Below, piece by piece: positions 1 to 8,647 of a stretch of DNA of 64,000 nucleotides. Numbering within the stretch: position 1 is the first letter of the stretch; each line of letters opens with the position of its first letter. The position numbers and the translations under genes were made by a program. The DNA is taken from the NCBI RefSeq assembly GCF_000496735.2, contig NZ_AYLO01000112.1, positions 1 through 64,000 on the forward strand, given 5' to 3'. Source of the stretch: Methyloglobulus morosus KoM1 (lineage in GTDB: Bacteria; Pseudomonadota; Gammaproteobacteria; Methylococcales; Methylomonadaceae). The notes under the pieces were generated by a model. It did not search any database. It was not told the origin of the DNA and saw only the letters and a list, made by a program, of their open reading frames with translations.

Positions 1-2
1 AA

Positions 3-104
3 AAAATACCACTCAATCAATTGGTTACAAATATAGAGTTCAATGCAGAGGAACTGCAAATGCCTAACCAATTGAATTTGTTTGATGAAATCTTCGGACA
101 GTAA
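3..104 (+). CDS. C-terminal end of an unrecognised upstream protein (partial)
   Basis: An open frame enters the window and ends with TAA at 102-104. About 33 residues are visible, ending in a hydrophilic tail (PNQLNLFDEIFGQ). No family can be recognised from this fragment. The next gene starts 54 bases downstream on the same strand, so the two could share a transcript. The frame is open and has plausible amino-acid composition, but the support is only that of a short fragment. Confidence 0.4.
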   Translation, partial: KIPLNQLVTNIEFNAEELQMPNQLNLFDEIFGQ

Positions 105-158
105 TGATGTTGGCTAATCCAATTTTTTGTGCAGCCCCAACCCTTAGCGCCATAAAAA

Positions 159-1247
159 ATGATCACTAAAGCCTCTGTAGTCCTAAGCCTAATCGCTGTC
201 CTTATGAGTGGTTGCCATCCAGCAGAAACCGAGAAACAGGAAGATCTCCCTAAACTGGAGGCAACCACTCCACTCCGTGAAGATACTTCTGTCACGAAAG
301 AATATGTTTGTCAGATTCATGCTATTAGGCATATTGAAGTCCGGGCATTGGAAAGGGGGTATTTGCAGAATATCTTTGTGGATGAAGGGCAATTGGTGCA
401 TCAGGATCAGCCCATGTTCAAAATCATGCCCAACATCTATCAGGCAGAGCTTTTAAAAGCAAAAGCCGAAGCGAATACCATGAATATCGAATACCTCAAT
501 ACCAAAGGGTTGGCTGATCAAAAAATCGTATCAGTCAATGAATTGGCGTTGGCAAAAGCAAAGTTAGATAAGGCAAAGGCGGAAGTGAAAATGGCGGAAA
601 CCCACTTGGGCTTTACCGATATCAACGCGCCTTTTGATGGGATTATGGACCATTTGGCGGTTAGGAATGGCAGCCTTCTCGACGAAGGCGCTTTGTTAAC
701 CACACTGTCTGACATCAGCAAATTATGGGTCTATTTCAACGTCCCGGAAGCCGAATATCTCGATTACAAGATGCACAATTCTGGGGATGATCGAACCAGG
801 AAGGTGAAGCTAAAGATGGCAAATGGCAAGATTTTCAAGCAAACGGGTGTCATTGAAACGATTGAAGCCGATTTTGATAATACCGCCGGCAATATTGAAT
901 TCCGTGCCACCTTCCCTAATCCGGACAAGCTGCTCAGGCATGGCGAGACGGGCACGATCCTGATGGCAAAGCCCTACAAAAACGCGTTGCTTATCCCTCA
1001 AAAAGCGGTATTCGAAGTCATGGATAAATCCTATGTCTACATCGTCAACAAAGAAGGCAAGCTGGAGCAACGGCTGATCAAGATCGAAGTCGATTTACCG
1101 CATCTGTTTATCGTAAAAGAAGGGTTGAAGGACGACGACAAGGTATTGCTCGAAGGCTTGCGCAAAGTGCATTCCGGAGAAGAGGTGAAAATCGATTTGA
1201 GGCCGCCCGAAAAGGTTCGCTCGGAGTTGGAATTATATACAGAGTAA
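159..1247 (+). CDS. RND efflux periplasmic adaptor (membrane fusion protein), lipoprotein
   Basis: This is the periplasmic adaptor of a tripartite RND drug-efflux pump, linking the inner-membrane pump to the outer-membrane channel. The N-terminus is a lipoprotein signal with a lipobox (LMSGC, Cys about residue 19). A biotinyl-lipoyl-like segment follows (VRALERGYLQNIFVDEGQLV, about residues 62-81), then a helical hairpin rich in AKA repeats (about 105-145), the second lipoyl half (FDGIMD...VRNGSLLDEG) and a C-terminal beta-barrel and membrane-proximal region. The length of 362 aa is normal for the family. It is followed by the pump gene after 21 bases. Unlike its two partners it shows no damage, so it is probably still translated although the pump may not be functional. 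Confidence 0.92.
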   Translation: MITKASVVLSLIAVLMSGCHPAETEKQEDLPKLEATTPLREDTSVTKEYVCQIHAIRHIEVRALERGYLQNIFVDEGQLVHQDQPMFKIMPNIYQAELLKAKAEANTMNIEYLNTKGLADQKIVSVNELALAKAKLDKAKAEVKMAETHLGFTDINAPFDGIMDHLAVRNGSLLDEGALLTTLSDISKLWVYFNVPEAEYLDYKMHNSGDDRTRKVKLKMANGKIFKQTGVIETIEADFDNTAGNIEFRATFPNPDKLLRHGETGTILMAKPYKNALLIPQKAVFEVMDKSYVYIVNKEGKLEQRLIKIEVDLPHLFIVKEGLKDDDKVLLEGLRKVHSGEEVKIDLRPPEKVRSELELYTE

Positions 1248-1268
1248 CCTTTAAGCCAGAGATTAATT

Positions 1269-4200
1269 ATGTTCAATATTTTTATCAAAAGGCCTGTCAT
1301 GGCGATCGTGTTATCGCTCGTGTTTCTGTTTATGGGCTTGCTGGCGATCCGATCCTTACCCATTTCCCAGTTCCCGGATATTGCCCCGCCCCGTGTCATG
1401 GTTTCATTGGCGTATCCCGGCGCCAGCGCCGATGTCCTGGTGCAATCGTCCCTGATTATGATCGAACGCGCTATTAATGGCGTTCCCGGCATGAAATACA
1501 TCGTCTCAGATGCGACCAGCGCCGGTGAAGCCGTCATTCAAGTGCTGTTCGACCTGAGCGTTGACCCTAACATAGCGATGGTTAACGTAAAGACGCGCCT
1601 GGACCAGGTCATGAACAGGCTACCCAAGCTGGTTCAACTGGAAGGGGTGATCGTCGAACGGGTGCAGCCCAGCATGCTCATGTACATCAACCTATACAGC
1701 AAAGACAAAAATGCGGATCAGAAATTATTATACAACTATGCATTGGCCTATGTTATCCCGGAAATCCAACGGATCTATGGCATTGCCCAAGCAAAAATAT
1801 TAGGCAGCCGCCAATATGCGATGCGGATTTGGCTGAATCCGGACCGGATGCGGGCCTATAACGTCTCGATAGACGAGGTGATGGATGCGATTGCAAACCA
1901 AAGCATTATCGGCCGGCCAGGACGGATAGGCCAAAGCACGGGCATTGCCGCCCAGTCCAAAGAGTATGTGCTGGTCTATCAAGGGCGATACAACAAGCCG
2001 GAACAATACGAAGACATTATCATCCGGGCCAACTCGGAAGGCGAGATACTGCACCTTAAAGACATTGCCAAAGTCGATTTAAGCAGCGAGTTTTATGATA
2101 TTTACTCGGATAAGGACTCTTTTCCTTCTGCGTCCATCGTGCTTAAGCAAAACTACGGCAGCAATGCCAGCAAGGTCATCGAGGACGTGAAGGAAAAATT
2201 GAAAGAGTTGAAAAAGTCCTTCCCGGAGGGCATGGATTACGAAATCAACTACGATGTGTCCCGGTTCGTTGATGCTTCCATCGAAAAAGTCCTGCACACC
2301 TTAGGAGAAGCGTTCGTGCTGGTATCCTTGGTGGTCTTTATTTTCCTGGGCGACTGGCGTTCTACCTTGATTCCGGTCCTGGCAGTACCGGTTTCGCTGA
2401 TCGGGGCATTCGCCGTCATGTCGGCGTTCGGGCTTTCCATCAACCTGATTACCCTGTTTGCCCTGGTGTTGGCCATCGGCATCGTGGTCGATGATGCCAT
2501 TGTGGTGGTCGAAGCGGTGCATGCGAAAATGGAGGCTGAAAATGTAAGCCCCTATGTCGCGTCGAAAAAAGTATTGGGGGAAATCGGCGGCGCCATTGTT
2601 GCGATCACGCTGGTCATGGTGTCTGTGTTCGTCCCCCTTGCCTTCATGACCGGGCCGGTTGGCGTGTTCTATCGGCAATTTTCCATCGCTATGGCCTCGT
2701 CGATATTGATTTCGGCAATCGTCGCTTTGTCGCTTGCCCCTGTCCTGTGCGCGATGATCCTTAAAAACACCCACGGCCAACCGAAACGGAAAACGCCGAT
2801 AAGTCTTTTCATCGGTGCATTCAACGTCGTTTTCGAAAAGGTAACGGGCCGATACGTTAAGTTTCTCAATGTCGTCGTCATGAGGCGACTCCTAACATTT
2901 TTGATTTTGGGTGGGTTTTGCTTTGGTATTTATTCGGTCAACCTAAAGTTGCCTTCTGGCTTTATTCCCGGTGAAGACCAAGGCATGATTTATGCGATTA
3001 TCCAAACACCGCCCGGCTCAACGCTGGAAGTGACCAACAAAGTGGCACGGGAAATAGAAAGTATAGCCAGTAAAATCGATGGCGTGCAATCGATTTCTTC
3101 TTTGGCCGGCTATGAAGTGCTCACCGAAGGACGCGGTTCCAACGCTGGCACGGTTATTATCAACCTGAAAGATTGGTCGGAGCGCAAACATTCCGTCCAG
3201 GATGTTATCCGCGAACTGGAGGAAAAAACCCATGACTTCGGTGCCATGATCGAGTTTTTTGAACCTCCGGCAGTCCCCGGTTATGGCGCGGCATCCGGCT
3301 TGGCATTGCGCTTGTTGGACAAGACCTTAGGCACGGACTACCACGAGTTTGACAAACTTAACCAGACGTTCATGGCGGCGCTACGCAAGCGCAAGGAGTT
3401 AACGGGATTGTTTACCTTTTATGCGGCCAATTATCCGCAATATGAACTGGTCATCGACAATAAATTGGCCATGCAAAAAGGAGTTTCCATCGACAAAGCG
3501 ATGAATAACCTGGACATCATGATCGGCAGCACTTACGAGCAGGGCTTTATCCGCTTCAATAACTTTTTTAAGGTCTACGCCCAAGCCCTGCCGGAATTCC
3601 GGCGCTTCCCTGAGGATGTGTTGAAGTATTACGTGAAAAACGATAAAGGCGAGATGGTGCCATACTCCGCCTTCATGACCCTGAAAAAACAGCAAGGCCT
3701 CGATGAGATCACCCGCTATAACCTTTACAACTCGGCGGCAATCCGCGCAGAACCGGCGACCGGCTATACCACCGGCGCGGCCATCAAGGCGATCCAGGAA
3801 GTCGCCGCTGAAGTGTTGCCCAAAGGGTTTGATGTCGCCTGGGAAGGCTTGACTTTTGACGAAGCCCGCCGCGGTACGGAAGCGATAGAGATCTTCGTGG
3901 TGGTTCTCGTGTTTGTCTATCTGGTGCTGGCAGCGCAGTACGAAAGCTTTATGTTGCCGTTAGTCATGTTGTGTTCACTGCCGCCCGGTATTTTCGGCGC
4001 ATTCTTTCTGCTGAAAGAAATGGGTCTTGCCAACGATGTCTATTCCCAGTTGGGGATGGTGATGCTGATTGGTTTGCTCGGCAAAAATGCGGTATTGATT
4101 GTGGAATTCGCGGTGCAGAAGCAAGCCCAAGGCATGACACGATTGCGGGCGCACAAGCGCGTTTCCGGCCGATTTTAATGACTTCCTTTGCGTTTATAGC

Positions 4201-4438
4201 AGGGTTGATACCCTTGGCTGTGGCAACGGGTGCGGGGGCTGTCGGTAACCGGACGATAGGTACCTCTTCCTTGGGTGGGATGATTTTCGGCACGGTGTTT
4301 GGCGTCATCCTGATTCCAGGACTCTATTATATTTTTGCCAAAATGATAGAAGGAAAATCCTTAATTAGAAACGAAGACCTTGATCCTTTAACAGAGACTT
4401 ATCACTATGGTTCGGGTGATGAAAAAGATTATGATTAA
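1269..4438 (+). pseudogene. RND efflux pump permease (HAE1/AcrB type), frameshifted near the C-terminus
   Basis: This is the inner-membrane proton-driven pump of an AcrB/MexB-like system. The first frame (1269-4178, 969 aa) has the typical start (MFNIFIKRPVMAIVLSLVF), the porter domains, and the TM4 region with acidic residues (ALVLAIGIVVDDAIVVVEAV). It then breaks after KQAQGMT and reaches TAA at 4176-4178. The expected continuation (RFRPILMTSFAFIAGLIPLA, then the last TM helix) is read in another frame up to 4438. Aligned to family memory, the joint lacks about four residues plus a frame shift, as expected from a small out-of-frame deletion near 4138-4145. Joined, the two parts give about 1050 aa, the normal length. 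The family type resembles pumps common in Bacteroidota as well as proteobacteria. A sequencing or assembly error is the alternative explanation. Confidence 0.85.
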
Positions 4439-5306
4439 AATTTTTCATTTTGTGGTAGTGAGCGCTGTAGGGCTGATGTTGCAAGCTTGCAGCATACCGG
4501 CGATGACGAGCAAAAAGGCCGATTCTCATCTTCCTGACAGCTTTAAATCGAATGCGCCCGCGGTCAAACGTTATGAAGCGGAAGTGAGCAAAAACCAAAG
4601 CAGAAGGTATGAAATCAAGCAGCAGATTACTGTGGCCGAAAACCGGATCAACTTTCTGTTAGGTAGAACACCTCAACCTATTCGACGAACGTCAACTGGT
4701 TTTATGGATATCAAGCCAAAAATGCTTAACGCGGGTATTCCATCGCAATTACTACAAAACAGGCCCGATATTCGGAAAGTGGAGCTTGAACTGTCGGCAG
4801 CCGATTTAAATATCAAGGTGGCTAAAGCTAATTTCTATCCATCCTTCGGCATAAAAGCCGGAGTCGGATTTGAGGCTTTCGCCCTTAAATTCCTGATCAA
4901 TACGCCTGAGTCATTGGCGGCTTCTATCGCAGGAGAGATGGTCGCTCCGCTAGTAAACAGGAATGCCATCATGGCCGAATATAAAAACTCAAATGCTAAG
5001 CAGATTCAGGCGGCTTATGAGTACGAGCAACGTATTATCAACGCTTATACTGAAGTATCCAATCAACTTTCAAATATAGACAATCTGGGTAAAAACTATC
5101 AGCTTAAGGGAAAGCAGGTTGATTTTCTCATCCAATCCATTGATGTTTCAACCCAATTATTTAAATCCGCCCGTGCAGATTATTTGGACGTGTTATTAAC
5201 TCAAAGGGATGCCTTGGAAGCCAAAAAAGATCTAATTGAGACGAAACAAAAGCAAATTATAGCTATGGTGGACCTTTATAAATCGCTTGGCGGAGGTTGG
5301 CAGTAG
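4407..5306 (+). CDS. RND efflux outer-membrane factor (TolC/OprM/NodT type), internally deleted
   Basis: This is the outer-membrane channel lipoprotein of the same efflux operon, overlapping the end of the pump frame by 32 bases. The lipobox is LQACS, near residue 28 (a second possible start lies at 4419). The C-terminal half is excellent TolC-family sequence: a helix with NRINFLLGRTPQP, the strand-turn motif IPSQLLQNRPDIRKVELELS, and the closing YLDVLLTQRDALEAKKDLIE helix. The family is normally about 460-480 aa, and this protein has 299. The text jumps directly from LPDSFKS to a helix that normally lies about 170 residues later, so most of the first structural repeat is missing in frame. 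It cannot form a normal trimeric channel, and is either a decaying gene or a very unusual short form. Confidence 0.8.
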   Translation: MVRVMKKIMIKIFHFVVVSAVGLMLQACSIPAMTSKKADSHLPDSFKSNAPAVKRYEAEVSKNQSRRYEIKQQITVAENRINFLLGRTPQPIRRTSTGFMDIKPKMLNAGIPSQLLQNRPDIRKVELELSAADLNIKVAKANFYPSFGIKAGVGFEAFALKFLINTPESLAASIAGEMVAPLVNRNAIMAEYKNSNAKQIQAAYEYEQRIINAYTEVSNQLSNIDNLGKNYQLKGKQVDFLIQSIDVSTQLFKSARADYLDVLLTQRDALEAKKDLIETKQKQIIAMVDLYKSLGGGWQ

Positions 5307-5891
5307 TTATAGAAACGATCTTGCCAGTTCGGGCTTGCAGTAGCCAGCCTTTCTGTTGTCCACAGCGCCCACAAATAAGACCATCCGGCCACCTTCAGCT
5401 TGATAAGGGCTTGAAGACAGCATTTTAATCCGAAAAGTGCTGTTGCCATTCCCAATAATCCAACCCCTGACTTCTGCTTGTAAGACGACCCTCCAGGCAA
5501 TCAGCCCAGAGTTTGGATTTGACGGCCTGTGTCACTTGCCGTCAATTCTACGGGACAACGATGGCATTTTACCGACAACTAATATTCCTTCGCTAAATTC
5601 AACAAGCTCAATTTTTACTTCACAATTGTTCAAAAATTACTTCGTTGAACGCCAGGCATTAATGATATATTTTTACTGTTAGGATGGTCTAAACAAAGAC
5701 ATAACTGATAGAGAAATTGGATTACTCTTGAAATCTAAACCCATTTCAGAAGCCCCCGGATTTTTTGATGGAATTATGTTTAAATCGTGCCACACGAGAC
5801 AACGTAACAATATTTCTTGTACAGTTAGTTGGAGAAAAGAGTAAAGTGCTTTGAAGATAAGCTATTCTTTCAATAAAAAAAGAGGTGATTT
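5307..5891. other. Intergenic stretch without a convincing gene
   Basis: This gap of 585 bases separates the efflux operon from the OmpA-like gene. Short open frames exist on both strands (for example 5437-5682 plus), but none has a ribosome binding site, a recognisable motif or a start that fits. A 50-codon open stretch near 5691-5843 lacks an ATG at its beginning. The final 15 bases hold the ribosome binding site of the next gene. Confidence 0.5.
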
Positions 5892-6566
5892 ATGAAACAG
5901 TTACAACATTATTCTTTTATATTTACATTATGCTTAACTTTTTGTTCAAATACCTACGCAGATTTAAACGTTGGCAACAGTAAACCAACAGCTTCGGAGA
6001 TAATTAACGAATTTAAGGCTGGACCAGAAACAGGTGATAATTTAAATGGCGCGCAGAACATCAAAATGAGAGGTTTATTATGTAGGGGTTTATCGGTTAA
6101 TTGCGATACGCCCGCCAAGAATGTAAACGCTAGTCCTAATACTATTCAATCAAGTAAATCAGGTTATAAAAAACATGCTGAAAAACCATTTTCCAATACC
6201 AATCGCCAGCCTGTTTGCAAACAAAAAAGTGTATCAATGCAAGTTTGGTTTGATTACAAGTCTTATACATTAACAAACTCGGCTATGGAAGAGCTAAAAC
6301 CACTCGGTGAAGCACTTGCATCTGACCAATTACGCGGAATGTCTTTTTTGTTAGAAGGCCATACAGACGCTATTGGTAGCACGGAATACAATAATATTTT
6401 ATCCAAACGTCGGGCAAATTCGGTCAAAGAGTATTTGATTAATAATTTTGCCTTTAAAGGCAAATCGATAAACGTCATTGGCAAAGGGAAATCCGAATTG
6501 GCTGACCCTGCCAATCCAGCTAGCGAAAAAAATCGCCGCGTAAAAATAATAAAATTAGGATGTTAA
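5892..6566 (+). CDS. OmpA-like peptidoglycan-binding envelope protein
   Basis: This exported protein has a cleavable signal peptide (about 23 residues, ending STYA-like at NTYADLN). A low-complexity linker covers about residues 24-110, and a C-terminal OmpA domain (PF00691 type) about 115-224. The peptidoglycan-binding signature is visible: FDYKSYTLTNSAMEELKPLG, then LLEGHTDAIGSTEYNNILSKRRA, and the final NRRVKI motif. Such domains anchor envelope proteins to diaminopimelate in the cell wall. A strong ribosome binding site (AGAGGTG, 5881-5887) lies five bases before the ATG. Two Cys pairs in the linker (CRGLSVNC and the flanking VCKQK) are unusual. The kinase gene follows 119 bases downstream on the same strand. 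Its exact partner is unknown. Confidence 0.85.
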   Translation: MKQLQHYSFIFTLCLTFCSNTYADLNVGNSKPTASEIINEFKAGPETGDNLNGAQNIKMRGLLCRGLSVNCDTPAKNVNASPNTIQSSKSGYKKHAEKPFSNTNRQPVCKQKSVSMQVWFDYKSYTLTNSAMEELKPLGEALASDQLRGMSFLLEGHTDAIGSTEYNNILSKRRANSVKEYLINNFAFKGKSINVIGKGKSELADPANPASEKNRRVKIIKLGC

Positions 6567-6685
6567 TTCTCTACTAACTAGAAGTTAATCCCTAAAACCA
6601 CAAAAACTTAGATAATTATAAGAAATCTTAACAATATGTTTTGCCTGGTGAAAACTATTCTAAAAATTGACGCATCGAGCATATC

Positions 6686-8569
6686 ATGGCTAACAATCCG
6701 GAGGATACAAAAAATAACAACCCCACAAATCTTCAAACTAAAGTGAACAATAAATCAGATTCTGAGAAAGAAACTAGGCTATCCCCCCCCAAACCTTTAC
6801 CAAGCATTACAGTTGAAAGTGAGGGCGAGAAATTTATCAACGAAATCGACAGGTCAAGCCAAGATGTTGACTTATCCAGTCAGATTAAATCTTCAGCCGA
6901 TCAGTCTAACGACCCAAAAATAGGAGATCTGTTAAATAACCGCTATCGCCTAGAACAAGAACTTGGTCAAGGCGGCATGGGCAGTGTATTTAAAGCACTC
7001 GACCTACATCGGCAGGAAATCAATGCACGTAATCAATATGTTGCAATAAAGATTTTATTACCGGCATTGTCAGATGATAGAGTTTTAGTTGTCGGTTTTC
7101 ATAGGGAGGCTGAAAAATCACAAAAACTTACTCACCCTAATATTATCAAAGTATTCGATGCTAGTCGTGACGGTAACCGCCATTATATGGTTATGGAGTA
7201 TTTGGAAGGTAAACCACTAAATAATATTATTAGCCAACACGGCGCCTTTCCTTTAAAAAACGCGTTCCCAATAATTAGTGCTATTGGACGCGGGCTTGCG
7301 CATGCACACGAAAATAATATTATACATAGCGATTTAAAACCGGCTAATGTATTTATACTCGCTGGCAGCAATGAAGTTAAAATCTTAGATTTTGGAATTG
7401 CCTCTGAATTAAAAATTACGGGAAATAAAGACGAAACCATTTTTAATCCGCGAATGCTAGGCGGGCTTACAATCCAATATGCCAGTTTTGAAATGCTAAA
7501 TGGATCAACCGCCGCAGATCCACGAGACGACATATATGCTTTCGGCTTAATAGTATATGAACTTTTAACTGGTAAGCACCCGTATAACAAAAAATCAGCT
7601 TCAGAAGTTTTTCTTGAACAAAAACGCGGCACTTTTATTCAGCCATTACCACCTAAAGAACTTACGGCCAGACAATGGCAACTGTTAAGCCAAGCAATTT
7701 CAATTGAACAAGATAGGCGACCAAAAAACTTACAGAAATGGCTTACAGCCTTTGAATTTAATGAAAAGCGGCTCCCACGCCACTTTATATTTCCTATTGT
7801 TACAATAATTGTCGTGTTAATTAGTGTTAGTGTTTACTTCCTTGTTGAAAAGAACCGATCAGACATTTCGCAAAAACCAAAAATTTTGCAAACAAAGCCC
7901 CCTATTGCTAATGCCGGTAAAGATCAATCTCTTTTTCTAGGGGAGACGATATGGCTAGATGGCAAAGCCTCGCAATCGACTGATTCTGGGCACTTATACT
8001 ATCATTGGAAATTAACAAAAAACCCAATAGGTAGTCAGGTCGTCTTGCTTGATCAAGACACAGCCACTCCTCATTTTTCTCCAGACACAATTGGCCAATA
8101 CGAAGCGGAACTTACTGTAGTGGATTCTCAAAATCAAACATCACAAGCCGACACAATCAATATAGCGGTTTCAAAACCGCTACCTCGTCTGGTGTTAAAT
8201 GCAAGCAAAGATACCTATTATATTGGCGAGTATTTACAGGTAAATATACACTCATCCCAAGATGGTTACTTAGGGGTTGTTTATTTAAGTAGCACGGGTG
8301 TAAAGCTTCAGATTTTTCCGAACGGTTACCAAGAAAACAGCCATATTAAGGCCGACCAAAACTACCAAATCCCCCCCAAGGAAAAGCTAAAGATGCTTAA
8401 AATTCAAGGGCCAGCGGGTATAGATACAATCATCGCCGTTTTTAGTCATACGCAATTACCAGATTTGGAAAAATATATTGACGAAAATGGTAACTTATCA
8501 GAAACACTTCAGCAAAATGATGCCATAGTAGAAAAAATTACCTACCGTGTAATAAAAAATAGCGGGTAA
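6686..8569 (+). CDS. Membrane-anchored Ser/Thr protein kinase with PKD-like and DUF4384-like extracytoplasmic region
   Basis: This is a Hanks-type kinase (about residues 86-350) behind a hydrophilic 85-residue N-terminus. The glycine loop (LGQGGMGSVFK, 93-103), VAIK lysine K122, catalytic loop HSDLKPAN (214-221, so a non-RD kinase with Ser in place of Arg) and DFG (235-237) are all present, so catalysis is expected. One TM segment (FPIVTIIVVLISVSVYFLV) lies at about 370-390. Outside the membrane come a PKD/cadherin-like beta domain (about 405-500, ANAGKDQSLFLGETIWLDGK) and a C-terminal DUF4384-like domain (about 505-625, with GYLGVVYLSSTGVKLQIFPN). A run of eight C (6783-6790) lies near codon 33. 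The T6SS cluster downstream has a PP2C phosphatase and an FHA protein but no kinase, so this protein is a candidate partner by inference. The domain order differs from classical PpkA. Confidence 0.88.
   Translation: MANNPEDTKNNNPTNLQTKVNNKSDSEKETRLSPPKPLPSITVESEGEKFINEIDRSSQDVDLSSQIKSSADQSNDPKIGDLLNNRYRLEQELGQGGMGSVFKALDLHRQEINARNQYVAIKILLPALSDDRVLVVGFHREAEKSQKLTHPNIIKVFDASRDGNRHYMVMEYLEGKPLNNIISQHGAFPLKNAFPIISAIGRGLAHAHENNIIHSDLKPANVFILAGSNEVKILDFGIASELKITGNKDETIFNPRMLGGLTIQYASFEMLNGSTAADPRDDIYAFGLIVYELLTGKHPYNKKSASEVFLEQKRGTFIQPLPPKELTARQWQLLSQAISIEQDRRPKNLQKWLTAFEFNEKRLPRHFIFPIVTIIVVLISVSVYFLVEKNRSDISQKPKILQTKPPIANAGKDQSLFLGETIWLDGKASQSTDSGHLYYHWKLTKNPIGSQVVLLDQDTATPHFSPDTIGQYEAELTVVDSQNQTSQADTINIAVSKPLPRLVLNASKDTYYIGEYLQVNIHSSQDGYLGVVYLSSTGVKLQIFPNGYQENSHIKADQNYQIPPKEKLKMLKIQGPAGIDTIIAVFSHTQLPDLEKYIDENGNLSETLQQNDAIVEKITYRVIKNSG
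6783..6790 (+). repeat. C8 homopolymer inside the kinase gene
   Basis: Eight consecutive C bases fall in codons about 33-35 of the kinase gene, before the catalytic domain. Slippage by one base would truncate the protein early. A C7 run also occurs in the same gene at 8371-8377. This is a possible contingency site, seen only as sequence. Confidence 0.5.
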
Positions 8570-8647
8570 AATGACTTAAACTTTACGAAAATTAAGTTTA
8601 ATCATAGAGATAAAATGTGTTTTGTCTAACGACCAAAACTCAAGCAC

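Noticed and set aside
2301..2780. 159-codon open frame antisense to the RND pump
   Set aside because: It mirrors the TM helices of the pump and has a His/Arg/Asp-rich shadow composition.
5437..5682. 81-codon plus-strand open frame between the efflux operon and the OmpA-like gene
   Set aside because: No ribosome binding site, no family features, and start and end fit nothing around it.
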